A program made the position numbers and the translations under genes. From Leptospira fletcheri (GTDB lineage: Bacteria > Spirochaetota > Leptospiria > Leptospirales > Leptospiraceae), in the NCBI RefSeq assembly GCF_004769195.1, contig NZ_RQET01000004.1:806001-870000 (forward strand): a stretch of 64,000 nt of DNA, in the 5' to 3' direction. The notes beneath the pieces were generated by a model. That model saw only the letters and a list, made by a program, of their open reading frames with translations, made no database searches and was not told the DNA's origin. Positions within the stretch are counted from its first letter, which is position 1. Every line of letters starts with the position of its first letter. Shown piece by piece: positions 20,396-28,531 of this stretch.

Positions 20396-21070
20396 ATGTC
20401 ATATCGATCCTATAAAGTCCTCCTGGCGGAAGACGATGAAACCTCCGCGGATCTTTTGATCCATTTTCTGGAAAGATATAATTTCGAAGTAGACCATGTA
20501 GTGGACGGTGTTGCGGCGGAATTGAAACTCAAAAAAGACGTCTATGATCTGATTCTTTTGGACAATCAAATGCCGCTTTTGTCCGGTCTTAGATTGGTCG
20601 AAAGGATTCCTGACAAGAACAAGAATCGACCCATCATTTTTTTAACTGTGAGTAATGAAAGAGAGAATATCCTGCAGGCAGCAGCTAGCGGTCAGTTGGC
20701 GGCTTATCTGTTGAAGCCCTTCGAACCGAATTCACTACTGGCAAAGATCAAATCGGCATTAAGAATCGAGCAAACTTCTTTGATCGATAAGAAGGAATTC
20801 CCTTTTTCCATTCAGAAAATTTCCAAAGAAGGTTATGGAGCCGGAGTGAGGTTGGTCGGTTGTCCTTACGGGAAAACCCCGGAAAGAATCGTTCAGGAAA
20901 TCAGCTTTGTCTTAAAGGAATTATCACAAGCAAGACGTTTCTTTCTGGAGATAGAAGAAGCTTTTCATTTTCACAAGAATTACTTTGAACTGCTGAATGC
21001 CGTCGTTGCCAAACTTGCGACGAAATATGAGATTCCCCAAGAAAATATTTTAGTCATTGATACCGTCTAA
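20396..21070 (+). CDS. Response regulator with unrecognised C-terminal domain
   Basis: A 224-residue protein. The receiver domain covers about residues 1-125: acidic pair Asp13/Asp14 in LLAEDDETS, phosphoacceptor Asp56 in LILLDNQMP, conserved Thr in FLTVSNE, and Lys in YLLKPFEPN. The last 95 residues are not a DNA-binding winged helix or a known enzyme domain that I recognise. They contain alternating strand/helix elements including RRFFLEIEEAFHFHKNYFEL and finish ENILVIDTV. The gene stands alone, 184 bases after the PI-PLC gene and behind its terminator, so it has its own promoter. Confidence 0.82.
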   Translation: MSYRSYKVLLAEDDETSADLLIHFLERYNFEVDHVVDGVAAELKLKKDVYDLILLDNQMPLLSGLRLVERIPDKNKNRPIIFLTVSNERENILQAAASGQLAAYLLKPFEPNSLLAKIKSALRIEQTSLIDKKEFPFSIQKISKEGYGAGVRLVGCPYGKTPERIVQEISFVLKELSQARRFFLEIEEAFHFHKNYFELLNAVVAKLATKYEIPQENILVIDTV

Positions 21071-21130
21071 TTTTTTTGGAACCGGTGATTGCTCGTTCGG
21101 TCAGAGGATCAGTAACGAGGAGATAAAGAG

Positions 21131-21592
21131 ATGTTTCGTAAAGTTGCAAAAATGACCGCTATCCTAGCCGTGATTAGTTCGGCTATCGTCTTCGCACAAG
21201 GTTGCGGTCATCATAAATGGCTTTCCCCTGAAAAAAGGGCGGAAATGGTCGTGCAAAAATTGAAATCCGAATTGGAGTTGAACGAGTCCCAAGCTGCGAC
21301 CTTGGAAAAGATCAAAGGCGAAGTTCTTGCAAAGCGGAAAGAATTGAATCTGCCAGAAGGACATTTTCTTCCTAAAGAGGCGGTCGATGAAATTCGCGGC
21401 GAAAAACTGAATGTAGACAAATGGAACAAGTACGGTCAGGAAAGAGAAAAGAAAAAAGGGGAACTCCGGACTTTTATTCTGAAAAAAGCGGTAGAGTTTC
21501 ACGCAATTCTGACTCCGGCACAAAGAAATAAGCTGGCGGATCTGATTACGAAGTTCCAAGATAAATTCCGGAAAGAGAAGGAAGAAGGCTGA
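21131..21592 (+). CDS. Spy/CpxP-like periplasmic protein, possible lipoprotein
   Basis: A 153-residue exported protein with a hydrophobic signal ending VFAQGC, so Cys25 may be lipidated. His27 and His28 follow at once. The mature part is a long, charged helical hairpin, with LELNESQAATLEKIKGEV and ILTPAQRNKLADLI as the two LTxxQ-like turns seen in Spy, CpxP, ZraP and CnrX. These proteins are periplasmic chaperones or metal sensors. It sits 23 bases before an ECF sigma gene, the position of CnrX relative to CnrH, so a sensor role is the better guess here. The ligand is unknown. Confidence 0.72.
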   Translation: MFRKVAKMTAILAVISSAIVFAQGCGHHKWLSPEKRAEMVVQKLKSELELNESQAATLEKIKGEVLAKRKELNLPEGHFLPKEAVDEIRGEKLNVDKWNKYGQEREKKKGELRTFILKKAVEFHAILTPAQRNKLADLITKFQDKFRKEKEEG

Positions 21593-21615
21593 TCCTTTTT
21601 TCTTCGGAGGGGTTT

Positions 21616-22167
21616 ATGGGAGAAGAGGAATTTTCCCGCTTCGTCGACAATACTCGGGAGATCGTCTTAGCGGCGATCTCCCGCTATTTGTATGAACGCT
21701 TTTCCTACGCTATCGATGATGTCGCACAGGAAACGTATTTACGGGCTTACAAAGCCTTGTTGAAGGGTCAGTTCCGTGGTGATTCCAAGTTGACCACTTG
21801 GCTTTATACGATCGCTAGAAACGAATCCATTCGTATGAACGAAGTGTTGGGAAGAGAAGAAACCAAAGCGGAAAAAGCCGGTAAAAGATTCGAAGAAGAA
21901 CGTAAGTTGGAACCGGCCGTCTCCGATTCTGACGAATTGGAAGATCTTCCTACTTGGGAGAAAGCAAAGATTTGGGTGATGCAACTTCCCGAATCTTATA
22001 GGAGCGTTCTTCAATACTATTTCTCCGGCTACTCCGAAAAACAGATTGCCGAAGCGTTAGGCGTCCCGGCAGGCACGGTAAAGTCTAGGGCGGCAAGAGG
22101 CAAGGAAATGCTGAGAAGGATGCATAACTCTAACAGAAGAGAGGGAGGGGTAAGATGGGAAGAATGA
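21616..22167 (+). CDS. ECF-type RNA polymerase sigma factor
   Basis: A 183-residue sigma-70 family protein with region 2 (FSYAIDDVAQETYLRAYKAL, about 29-50, then TWLYTIARNESIR) and region 4 (LPESYRSVLQYYFSGYSEKQ followed by the helix-turn-helix AEALGVPAGTVKSRAARG). Regions 1 and 3 are missing, as in extracytoplasmic-function sigmas. The linker is acidic and unusually charged. A GGAGG site lies before the ATG. It is preceded by a Spy/CpxP-like gene and its last 13 bases overlap a small membrane protein gene, a layout that implies control by an anti-sigma at the membrane. Confidence 0.92.
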   Translation: MGEEEFSRFVDNTREIVLAAISRYLYERFSYAIDDVAQETYLRAYKALLKGQFRGDSKLTTWLYTIARNESIRMNEVLGREETKAEKAGKRFEEERKLEPAVSDSDELEDLPTWEKAKIWVMQLPESYRSVLQYYFSGYSEKQIAEALGVPAGTVKSRAARGKEMLRRMHNSNRREGGVRWEE

Positions 22168-22457
22168 ACGGACAAAACCCCGATATGTATAAGGAAATCC
22201 ACTTTCGGAAATCCGATCCTGATTGGCCAAAGGAAATCGCGTCTAACGTGATTGCCAGGTTTCATCAGGAGTCCGAGAAAAGTAAACCGATTCTCTATAT
22301 GGATCGAAAATGGTTGGCGGCCGCAGTTTTTTTGATCGGTATTTCGATCGGATGGTTTACCTGGAACAACATGCTCCGCGAAGAGGATTCGATCCGAGAA
22401 GTTTCATGGATATGGGAAGGGGATTCTTATATCTCCGTTCTTGAATCGAATTTTTAA
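22155..22457 (+). CDS. Small single-pass membrane protein, candidate anti-sigma factor
   Basis: A 100-residue protein with about 50 cytoplasmic residues, one membrane segment (53-70, AAAVFLIGISIGWFTW) and a short acidic outer tail of 30 residues. It has no zinc-finger anti-sigma signature, but the architecture and length match small anti-sigmas such as CnrY. Its ATG lies inside the end of the sigma gene behind the strong site GGAGGGG, so the two proteins should be made in proportion. The outer tail could contact the Spy/CpxP-like protein. Function is inferred from position and topology only. Confidence 0.6.
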   Translation: MGRMNGQNPDMYKEIHFRKSDPDWPKEIASNVIARFHQESEKSKPILYMDRKWLAAAVFLIGISIGWFTWNNMLREEDSIREVSWIWEGDSYISVLESNF

Positions 22458-22463
22458 TTGAGA

Positions 22464-22506
22464 CATTTCCTTTTCCGAGTTGGATTGCGATTCGGAAAAG
22501 GAAATG
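22464..22506. terminator. Long perfect hairpin between convergent genes
   Basis: Arms 22464-22478 and 22492-22506 are perfectly complementary over 15 bases, CATTTCCTTTTCCGA pairing across a 13-base loop. It starts seven bases after the sigma-operon stop and lies before the convergent lipoprotein end. No T-run follows on either strand, so it may be a processing or stability element rather than a classical terminator. Confidence 0.65.
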
Positions 22507-22535
22507 ATCTTTCGTTCAATTTGAAACTACCTGTT

Positions 22536-23375
22536 TTATCTAGATAGGAATGTATCCGTAGAAGTTCGGTCGATTTTCAAGGACCAGAACACAGGAATTT
22601 TTATTTTTTGGCGGCTTGTGCATTTGACACCGCCTCTGACATCGTTTGCGTAAGAAAGACAGTCCAAGGCCGCGAATTCATTCGGCAGATAGGCGACGGC
22701 TGCGTCCGCTTCATTGAAATATTTGATTTTGATTCCGGGCATTCCTTGGAAAAGAGAGATGAAATATGTCAGCGGTTCCTCCGAGAATCGCGGTTGGACA
22801 AGGTATTCTTCCGGAAGTTTGTCCTGGTGTCGTGGGAAGAGACGATAGAGCTCTAAGGATCGAAAGGCCGCCGCCTCCCAAAATGCTCGAGTGTAGGCGC
22901 CATTCGGGAATTCGTCCCTAGTTGCCATGCTGAACCTGTCGGTGAATATTCTTCCATCATGTAATTTGAATACGATCAGAATTTCTACAAAGGCACTCAA
23001 CCCGTCCGAGATCAACAAATTGATCGGTATGATCGTAACGGTCGTTCTTGGAGCTTGTTCCGAGTTTTGCAGTCGAATTCCTGCTCGAAGAGAAAAGGTC
23101 TTAACGAAAGATTTTTGCAGGGCGGTGGAAGTCAGGATTGGGGCTTCTCTTAACAAAGCCCATTGGGGTTGCTTGACGTTTTCGAAGAGATTCGTACCGA
23201 AAGGGTAAAAAATTTGAGGTCGATAGGAAGGAGGAAAAACGACGTCGATTCCCATCGCATTTTCCTCGTAAAGAATTCCTTTGGTCCTATCGAATGTGCA
23301 AGCACTCAATAGGAAAGAAAGGGCGAACATGCACTGAGCGACTTTGGTTTTTCGAATGCACTTTGTGCGAATCAT
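22536..23375 (-). CDS. Hypothetical lipoprotein
   Basis: A 279-residue protein. A basic N-terminus (KCIRKTKVAQ) precedes a hydrophobic segment ending FLLSAC, so Cys26 is the likely lipidation site. The mature part is rich in aromatic residues and has no catalytic motif that I recognise. A paired Cys in LDCLSYANDVRGGVKC could form a disulfide. The ATG at 23375 has a poor ribosome-binding site; a later ATG at 23330 would shorten the signal to an implausible length. Convergent with the sigma operon and separated from it by a long hairpin. Function unknown. Confidence 0.65.
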   Translation of the reverse strand: MIRTKCIRKTKVAQCMFALSFLLSACTFDRTKGILYEENAMGIDVVFPPSYRPQIFYPFGTNLFENVKQPQWALLREAPILTSTALQKSFVKTFSLRAGIRLQNSEQAPRTTVTIIPINLLISDGLSAFVEILIVFKLHDGRIFTDRFSMATRDEFPNGAYTRAFWEAAAFRSLELYRLFPRHQDKLPEEYLVQPRFSEEPLTYFISLFQGMPGIKIKYFNEADAAVAYLPNEFAALDCLSYANDVRGGVKCTSRQKIKIPVFWSLKIDRTSTDTFLSR

Positions 23376-23786
23376 TCCGATTTGTAGGAACTCCCTTTCT
23401 GGAATAAATAGAAACGAACCGATTCGAAAAGTAAAGAAAGAACGGTTCGGAATTCTCGAAATGCGGGAATAGGACTGTACTAGGGAAGTTTTGAGCGGCC
23501 CACACCCAGGTCCGGGCGAAGGAAGTGGGCTCGGGGCGATTTGCTCCGAATCCTCTATCAGAAAAACTGCGTTTGGGCAAGATATTTTTCTATTTCAACT
23601 TTGTATGACCTCCTACAACAGATTTTCAAAAAAAGATTTTACTCTTGAGCAAATGCGTGTTATGCGCCTGGGTGTACCACCGCACCGGCCCCCGCCCAGA
23701 GAGGGTGGGGCCCTTCAAAAAAAAATGCTCATGCACTCCTTGTTTCCTTACATGTAGTCTATGAATTCTTTGAGGAAAAAATACCT
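23376..23786. other. Intergenic region upstream of ssb with GC-rich blocks
   Basis: This 411-base gap has two GC-rich islands in an otherwise AT-rich background: about 23494-23535 and 23660-23712. The second holds a GGCCCC...GGGGCC inverted repeat. The nine-base strings ACACCCAGG (23502-23510) and CCTGGGTGT (23667-23675) in the two islands are reverse complements. The 88-residue open frame across it is low-complexity (PPHRPPPREGG) and is not called as a gene. A degenerate repeat or old insertion remnant is possible. The ssb promoter should lie in the last 60 bases. Confidence 0.45.
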
Positions 23787-24140
23787 ATGAAAAATCTATC
23801 CATCGCAGTAGTCGACGGCTTCCTGACGGGAGATCCCGAGCTGAAAAAGATCTCCAGCGGCAAATCCGTAGCGAACTTCACACTTGCAGTGAATCACAGC
23901 TTTAAAAAGGTCGAAGGAGAGGAACCTGAGGTTTCTTATCTCGATGTTGAAGTTTGGGATCGCTCGGCCGAGAACTGCGCCGAATACCTAAAAAAAGGAA
24001 AAAAAGCTACGGTGGTCGGTTATTTAAAGCAGGATCGTTGGAAAAACCAGGAAGGGCAAAACCGATCCAAACTCAAGATCGTCGCGGAAGAAGTGCGATT
24101 CGATAGTCATGTAGATCGCAAAGAGAGGGAAGCCGCATAA
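23787..24140 (+). CDS. ssb: Single-stranded DNA-binding protein
   Basis: An OB-fold protein of 117 residues. It shows the SSB core GFLTGDPELKKISSGKSVAN, VSYLDVEVWDRSAENCAEYL and KGKKATVVGYLKQDRW. The usual glycine-rich linker and acidic C-terminal tip (DDDIPF type) that recruit partner enzymes are absent; it ends HVDRKEREAA. It covers single-stranded DNA in replication and repair. Standing alone, it is followed by a perfect GAAA-capped hairpin. The upstream gap contains unusual GC-rich blocks. Confidence 0.92.
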   Translation: MKNLSIAVVDGFLTGDPELKKISSGKSVANFTLAVNHSFKKVEGEEPEVSYLDVEVWDRSAENCAEYLKKGKKATVVGYLKQDRWKNQEGQNRSKLKIVAEEVRFDSHVDRKEREAA

Positions 24141-24146
24141 GAGAAG

Positions 24147-24176
24147 CTCCGGATTTGCCGAAAGGCAAATCCGGAG
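24147..24176 (+). terminator. Perfect 13-base stem with GAAA loop after ssb
   Basis: CTCCGGATTTGCC (24147-24159) and its exact complement (24164-24176) enclose the stable tetraloop GAAA. It begins six bases after the ssb stop. The sequence after the stem, TCACCATAG, has no T-run, so it may end transcription weakly or protect the 3' end. Confidence 0.65.
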
Positions 24177-24354
24177 TCACCATAGCCGACATTCTGAAAT
24201 TTACAGAGAATGATGAACACCGAACTTCGGAGGTGATTCAAAATCCGGAAGAAAGAAAAGATCGGTGATCTGATTTTCACTGATTGCCAGTTTGGCGAAA
24301 TTTCCGGACGAGTGTGATCGGTCATTCCGAGTTTATTTCGTGCGCTTCTCGGGT

Positions 24355-25599
24355 CTATTTTGCTTCGATGAATCGTTTGTAGCGTTTCGCATTCCGCCTA
24401 GCGCGAATCTGTTCAACAATTAAATTGCCCACTAAAGAAAAAGGGACTTTCGGATCCTTTCCCTCTGCCATTCTTCTAAACTGCACTCTAATAGCGGATA
24501 TTTTAGAAAGAGAATTCAAGGCCGGATTTGCAAGATTTGGAAGATTCACGCTTGTCTTTTCGATCTTTCCGGAAACCAATTTAGCTGCACAATCAGGGTC
24601 GAACGCGAAGGGAGTCCCGATACCGATCATATCGACCACCCCACTGAGAATCGCCTCCTCCATAATCGATCCCGACCGAAATCCTCCGGTTGCCATTAAG
24701 GGCATTTTTGCCGTATTGCGGGCCTTTTTGGCGAAGTTCAAAAAATAAGCTTCTCTTTGTTTCGTCCCGGTGTTTTCCGTTCCTTGCATCGCCGGGGATT
24801 CGTAATTACCTCCGGAAATCTCGAGTAGATCGATCCCAGTTTCATTTAACATTTCGATCACTTTTATCGCGTCTTCTTCCTCAAAGCCTCCCTTCTGAAA
24901 ATCCGCAGAATTTAATTTAACTCCCACGCAAAACTCCCGTTTGGTGGAAGACCTGACTCCTTTAACGATTTCTAATAGGATTCGCGCCCGATTTTGCAGG
25001 GAGCCGCCCCATTCATCCTCTCGAAGATTGGTTAAGGGAGATAAAAACTGACTTAACAAATATCCATGAGCGGAATGCACCTCTACCCCGTTAAAACCCG
25101 CCTTTTCTGCAAGCTTCGCTCCCATGATGAATCGATCTATAATGCGTTTGATTTCATCGGATGTCAGAGCCCTCGGAGTTCCAAAAACTTTAGCCAACAT
25201 TCTTCCCGGAATCTGAACCTTAACCGCCGAAGGAGCGACCGGAATTTCTGAGATATAACCGAATACTTGCCGTCCCGGATGATTGATCTGCATCCAGAGT
25301 TTCGATCCTCCCGACTGTGCAATCTCTGCCAGTTTTTGGAATCGATCTAGACTTCCGTCCTCTCTCAGAATGACATTCCCTGGACCAGTCAAAGCTCCCG
25401 GGTCCACCATCATGTTGCCGGTAAGCAGTAAACCAGCTCCTCCGCGGGACCAGCGCTCGTACAAACGAAACATATTTTTGCCCGGGAGAAAATCTCGATC
25501 CGCCAGCCCTTCTTCCATCGCCGCCTTCGCAATTCGATTCGGAAGGATCGTGCCATTTGGGAGGTTCAGCGGTTTTGCTAGGTTAGAAATCGGGTTCAT
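24355..25599 (-). CDS. Old Yellow Enzyme family NADH:flavin oxidoreductase
   Basis: A 414-residue TIM-barrel flavoprotein. The FMN-binding and active-site motifs are NRIAKAAMEEGLAD, WMQINHPGRQ and the family signature GVEVHSAHGYLLSQFLSP followed by NLREDEWGGSLQNR. GIGTPFAFDPD near the C-terminus binds the FMN phosphate. There is no iron-sulfur extension. Members reduce activated alkenes, nitro compounds or electrophiles using NAD(P)H. The start is ATG 25599, because GGAG is placed six bases upstream of it; earlier ATGs at 25605 and 25635 have no usable site. A divergent TetR gene and repeated sequences between them suggest electrophile-responsive control as in NemR-NemA. Confidence 0.88.
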   Translation of the reverse strand: MNPISNLAKPLNLPNGTILPNRIAKAAMEEGLADRDFLPGKNMFRLYERWSRGGAGLLLTGNMMVDPGALTGPGNVILREDGSLDRFQKLAEIAQSGGSKLWMQINHPGRQVFGYISEIPVAPSAVKVQIPGRMLAKVFGTPRALTSDEIKRIIDRFIMGAKLAEKAGFNGVEVHSAHGYLLSQFLSPLTNLREDEWGGSLQNRARILLEIVKGVRSSTKREFCVGVKLNSADFQKGGFEEEDAIKVIEMLNETGIDLLEISGGNYESPAMQGTENTGTKQREAYFLNFAKKARNTAKMPLMATGGFRSGSIMEEAILSGVVDMIGIGTPFAFDPDCAAKLVSGKIEKTSVNLPNLANPALNSLSKISAIRVQFRRMAEGKDPKVPFSLVGNLIVEQIRARRNAKRYKRFIEAK

Positions 25600-25625
25600 T
25601 GGCATCTCCAGTTTGGAAAAAGGTT

Positions 25626-25691
25626 TCCTACCCATCGGTATTTATTGAAGAAGAATTGTCAAACCGGAATTCCTACCGGTCGGTATTTATT
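25626..25691. promoter_or_regulatory. Duplicated operator-like sequence between OYE gene and tetR
   Basis: Two copies of a 21-base sequence, 25626-25646 and 25671-25691, differ at only two positions. The shared parts are TCCTACC and TCGGTATTTATT. In the second copy the centre ACCGGTCGGT contains an ACCG/CGGT inverted repeat, the symmetry expected for a TetR dimer site. They are 45 bases apart, placing both on a similar helical face. The first lies just upstream of the OYE start. A minus-strand TTGACA at 25657-25662 between them is a possible -35 box. Confidence 0.6.
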
Positions 25692-25756
25692 TTTCGAAAA
25701 AGATTCGATTCGGTTTGACTTGCCCGGTTCGATCTTTTAAAAAGAAGGCAGATCTT

Positions 25757-26392
25757 ATGTCCAAAAGCCTTGGTTGGAAAAAGCTCTCCGAAGATGTGCG
25801 CAGGGAATCCATATTGACCGGCGCTATGCGTTGCTTCTTTAGCAAGGGTTTCGAAAAGACCTCCGTTCAGGACATAGCGGATGCGGCAGGACTCACCAAG
25901 GGTGGAATTTACTTTCATTTCGATAGTAAAGAAGAAATCCGAGATACTCTGATCCGAGGTTTCCTAAATCTGGATCGTTTCGGATTCCAAGATCCCGAAG
26001 TGTTGAGACTCCCTGCCCATCTTCGTCTGGGCGAATATCTGGAACGTCTTGCAAATCGCCTTGCTATCGAAGGAAATTGTTCTCCACGATTGTTCGCGGA
26101 AGCAACCGCTGATGGTGGAACTATGGAAGATGAAATCATCGCCTTTTATGATTCTTTGGAAGCCGTCTTTTCATCCACGATAGAGGAAGGACAAAAGAAC
26201 GGACTTTTGGTTGCAACGCTTTCCCCTTCGGTTCTTGCCAAAACGATTTTAGCCGTATTTGACGGGTTACAAATTCAGTCGGATATCTCCCCGACTCGCC
26301 GCAAATTGCAAACTCAAGGAAGGGATGTTTTACGTTCTTTCTTTAAGAATCTGCTTTTTGTCCATAGACCGGATTGCCAGTCAGATGTCTGA
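25757..26392 (+). CDS. TetR family transcriptional regulator
   Basis: From ATG 25757 the protein has 211 residues. Its N-terminal DNA-binding domain reads AMRCFFSKGFEKTSVQDIAD, AAGLTKGGIYFHFDSKEEI, the classical TetR helix-turn-helix. The ligand-binding half is helical with no assignable ligand. The start is chosen at MSKSLGWKK because GAAGG lies eight bases upstream; the frame also opens 14 codons earlier without such a site. It is divergent from an Old Yellow Enzyme gene and the gap contains two near-identical 21-base copies that it probably binds. Confidence 0.9.
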   Translation: MSKSLGWKKLSEDVRRESILTGAMRCFFSKGFEKTSVQDIADAAGLTKGGIYFHFDSKEEIRDTLIRGFLNLDRFGFQDPEVLRLPAHLRLGEYLERLANRLAIEGNCSPRLFAEATADGGTMEDEIIAFYDSLEAVFSSTIEEGQKNGLLVATLSPSVLAKTILAVFDGLQIQSDISPTRRKLQTQGRDVLRSFFKNLLFVHRPDCQSDV

Positions 26393-26409
26393 AATGTTTC
26401 ACTTTATGA

Positions 26410-27210
26410 CTACTGCCAATTTGAATCTTCGTTTCCTTCTCCCCTGACAGTACTTTCGCTAATAGCGCATTCCTTTAGTTCAATCTTTATAAATTCCTGT
26501 CCGACAAGCTTTCCTGTTACATTGATTCTCTGCCCTTTTTCTACCATTCTGGCTAATCCTAAAGTTTCCGGTAAAAGGAAACATTTTAAGAAACCGAAAT
26601 CAAAAGAATTTCCCGTTTCTTCCAATCCGGAAAAAGCGATGTACGGTTTTCCCAAAAGGTCTTTATCCACTTTCCAAACGGTTCCGTTGACTCCGATGAT
26701 TTTCCCTTGCAGTTCGGAAGAGGCTTTTAATGCATTGGATTCGAATTCGGACTTTAGATCTCTATACTCGTACTGAGGATAACCTAGTGTCGTTTCGTCG
26801 ACTTCGATTAAGTAAAGTTTATTTGCTATTTTTTTAAACTTCCATATAGATTTGAAATAAGGATTTGTTGGATATTCACGAACGATCACTCCTAAAATTT
26901 GTCCTTCGTTCCGTTCACCCAGAATTTTCATATTGCAAAATTGTTTAATGTAAAGGTCCTTATTCGCATCAAATTCGGCTTGTCTATCATCGATATTTTC
27001 AGGATCGAGCGCCTTACTGGGATCGTCAGGTTGGTTCGTACGAATAACTTCAAACATGTGATCCTTTAAAAGAGACTTATCATTCTTGCAGGCACCTGAA
27101 AAAAGTTTTTGAACATATAAAGTAGCGTCGGAGGAACCTGCTTCAATTGAAAAGGATAGGAAAAAAATAAGAGGGGTCAATACGATGCGAATTTTTTTGA
27201 ACGGTTTCAT
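26410..27210 (-). CDS. Exported protein with OB-fold tRNA_anti-like domain
   Basis: A 266-residue protein with a signal peptide (hydrophobic to about residue 24, IEAGSS). The N-terminal half contains paired Cys residues in SGACKNDKS and KQFCNMK and no recognised motif. The C-terminal half, LQGKIIGVNGTVWKVDKDLL to INVTGKLVGQEFIKIELKEC, has the strand pattern of the tRNA_anti-like (OB-fold) family found in exported bacterial proteins. The name does not imply tRNA binding. The gene is visibly more AT-rich than its neighbours on the left and ends 18 bases from the convergent tetR. Function unknown. Confidence 0.6.
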   Translation of the reverse strand: MKPFKKIRIVLTPLIFFLSFSIEAGSSDATLYVQKLFSGACKNDKSLLKDHMFEVIRTNQPDDPSKALDPENIDDRQAEFDANKDLYIKQFCNMKILGERNEGQILGVIVREYPTNPYFKSIWKFKKIANKLYLIEVDETTLGYPQYEYRDLKSEFESNALKASSELQGKIIGVNGTVWKVDKDLLGKPYIAFSGLEETGNSFDFGFLKCFLLPETLGLARMVEKGQRINVTGKLVGQEFIKIELKECAISESTVRGEGNEDSNWQ

Positions 27211-27362
27211 ATAAGCCTTTTATAAAAGTAAATCGGACGAGAATCGTCCGTTTCATTTTTATATACTTAGTTTATATTGTATATTCTTTTCTTATGCGTT
27301 CCAGTCATTGGAAATCTAAATTATATCGATTCTAAATGTCTTAAAGACCCCATTTTATGATA

Positions 27363-27390
27363 AATCCGCTAAGTAAGACCTTTGCGGATT
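27363..27390 (-). terminator. Possible terminator downstream of the SGNH hydrolase gene
   Basis: Arms AATCCGC (27363-27369) and GCGGATT (27384-27390) form a seven-base stem about 50 bases past the stop of the minus-strand hydrolase gene. On that strand the stem is followed by TTATCATAAAA, only weakly T-rich. Confidence 0.4.
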
Positions 27391-27438
27391 CGGAAAGAAA
27401 CCCACGGCCCATATAGCCCGGAATGGAGACTTGATTCC

Positions 27439-28419
27439 TCAATTTCTGTTCGGTTTTCCTTTTAGGAACTGTTCCAACTTGTCTTTCGCAGGGGTCATTC
27501 GCAACATTTCTTCCTTGCTTGGAATCATCTGTTTCCCGACATCTGCTGTCAGAATTCCGGAACAAGGATCATCTTGGTTCTGCTTTTTTCCTTGAATCGC
27601 CCGAATCCAAGAGCACGCGATTTTCCGATAACCCAACATATTCGGATGGATCCCGTCTCCGAAATAGTCTTCGACCGGAATCAGAGTCTGGTGCATATCT
27701 ACAAGCGTCATTCTCGCCCTACTTTCCGGGGGAAAATTGTACCAGTTGTCGGCAATGTAATTATTGTATTGAAAGATCACTTTATTGACCGTTTCATAAT
27801 CGAAAGAATTGTAACCCTTTTGTGGGGCACTTACTTTGATGATTTGCGCGACGAACAGATAGGTCTTCGGATTGCTCTGAAGTAATGCATTCAGCAAAGT
27901 GAATAAACTGGCCCCGGCAGAAGTCGCCACTTGATTTATCATCGCATCCGTAGGATTCGGATTTTTTAAAATTTGCCACATATCGTTGGTTCCAGCATGC
28001 ACTAAGGTGATGTCCGAGAAACTCGCATACTTTGCCTTTGTTAATAATTGCTCGTTTGTCCAGCCGGGATACCCGTCGTGGGTTTGGGTATTGGCGATCC
28101 ACTGCGATGCGTTGGATCCGCCGCTTTGGTAGCCTTCGGTAGTGAACACGATCCCGTCCTGCATAAAGGAATAAATCGTCATCCAGCCGCGATATCCACC
28201 TCCGGTCCTTGCCGGCGGCATGCAAAGATATTGACCGATCTCATATACCGGGCATTGCCAATCGTTCGTAAAGCCGATCCCGTACGTGATGGAATCGCCG
28301 AAAGGCCGAATCAGGACGGGGCCTTTTAGCTTGTACGGGCTTTGGGCTTGCATCTTCGTTTGGAAAAATAGGAAGACGATCAAAATCCGGAAAAGAAGGA
28401 CTGCAATCTTGTTTTTCAC
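27439..28419 (-). CDS. Secreted SGNH/GDSL-family hydrolase
   Basis: A 326-residue protein with a signal peptide (cleavage near MQAQS). All SGNH blocks are visible: block I RPFGDSITYG with the nucleophile Ser, block III LVHAGTNDMW with the conserved Asn, and block V DYFGDGIHPNMLGYR with the Asp and His. The family removes acyl or acetyl groups from lipids or carbohydrates. Cys residues in NDWQCPVYEIGQYLCMPP suggest a disulfide-stabilised loop consistent with an extracellular enzyme. The Lys-rich C-terminal tail after block V is unusual. Substrate unknown; it sits alone. Confidence 0.85.
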   Translation of the reverse strand: MKNKIAVLLFRILIVFLFFQTKMQAQSPYKLKGPVLIRPFGDSITYGIGFTNDWQCPVYEIGQYLCMPPARTGGGYRGWMTIYSFMQDGIVFTTEGYQSGGSNASQWIANTQTHDGYPGWTNEQLLTKAKYASFSDITLVHAGTNDMWQILKNPNPTDAMINQVATSAGASLFTLLNALLQSNPKTYLFVAQIIKVSAPQKGYNSFDYETVNKVIFQYNNYIADNWYNFPPESRARMTLVDMHQTLIPVEDYFGDGIHPNMLGYRKIACSWIRAIQGKKQNQDDPCSGILTADVGKQMIPSKEEMLRMTPAKDKLEQFLKGKPNRN

Positions 28420-28531
28420 GCTATGCTTTAACCTCGGCCAAAGGATAAAGGACTCATGCCTTCGTTCAAGTAATAAATGATTTTCTAACGTTCTAGATCC
28501 GGAACGTTCTCCGGCTTCTCGGATGACGGAT

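Noticed and set aside
23491..23757. An 88-codon frame through the GC-rich islands before ssb
   Set aside because: Low-complexity Pro/Gly/Arg content, no domain, and no suitable start. Treated as intergenic.
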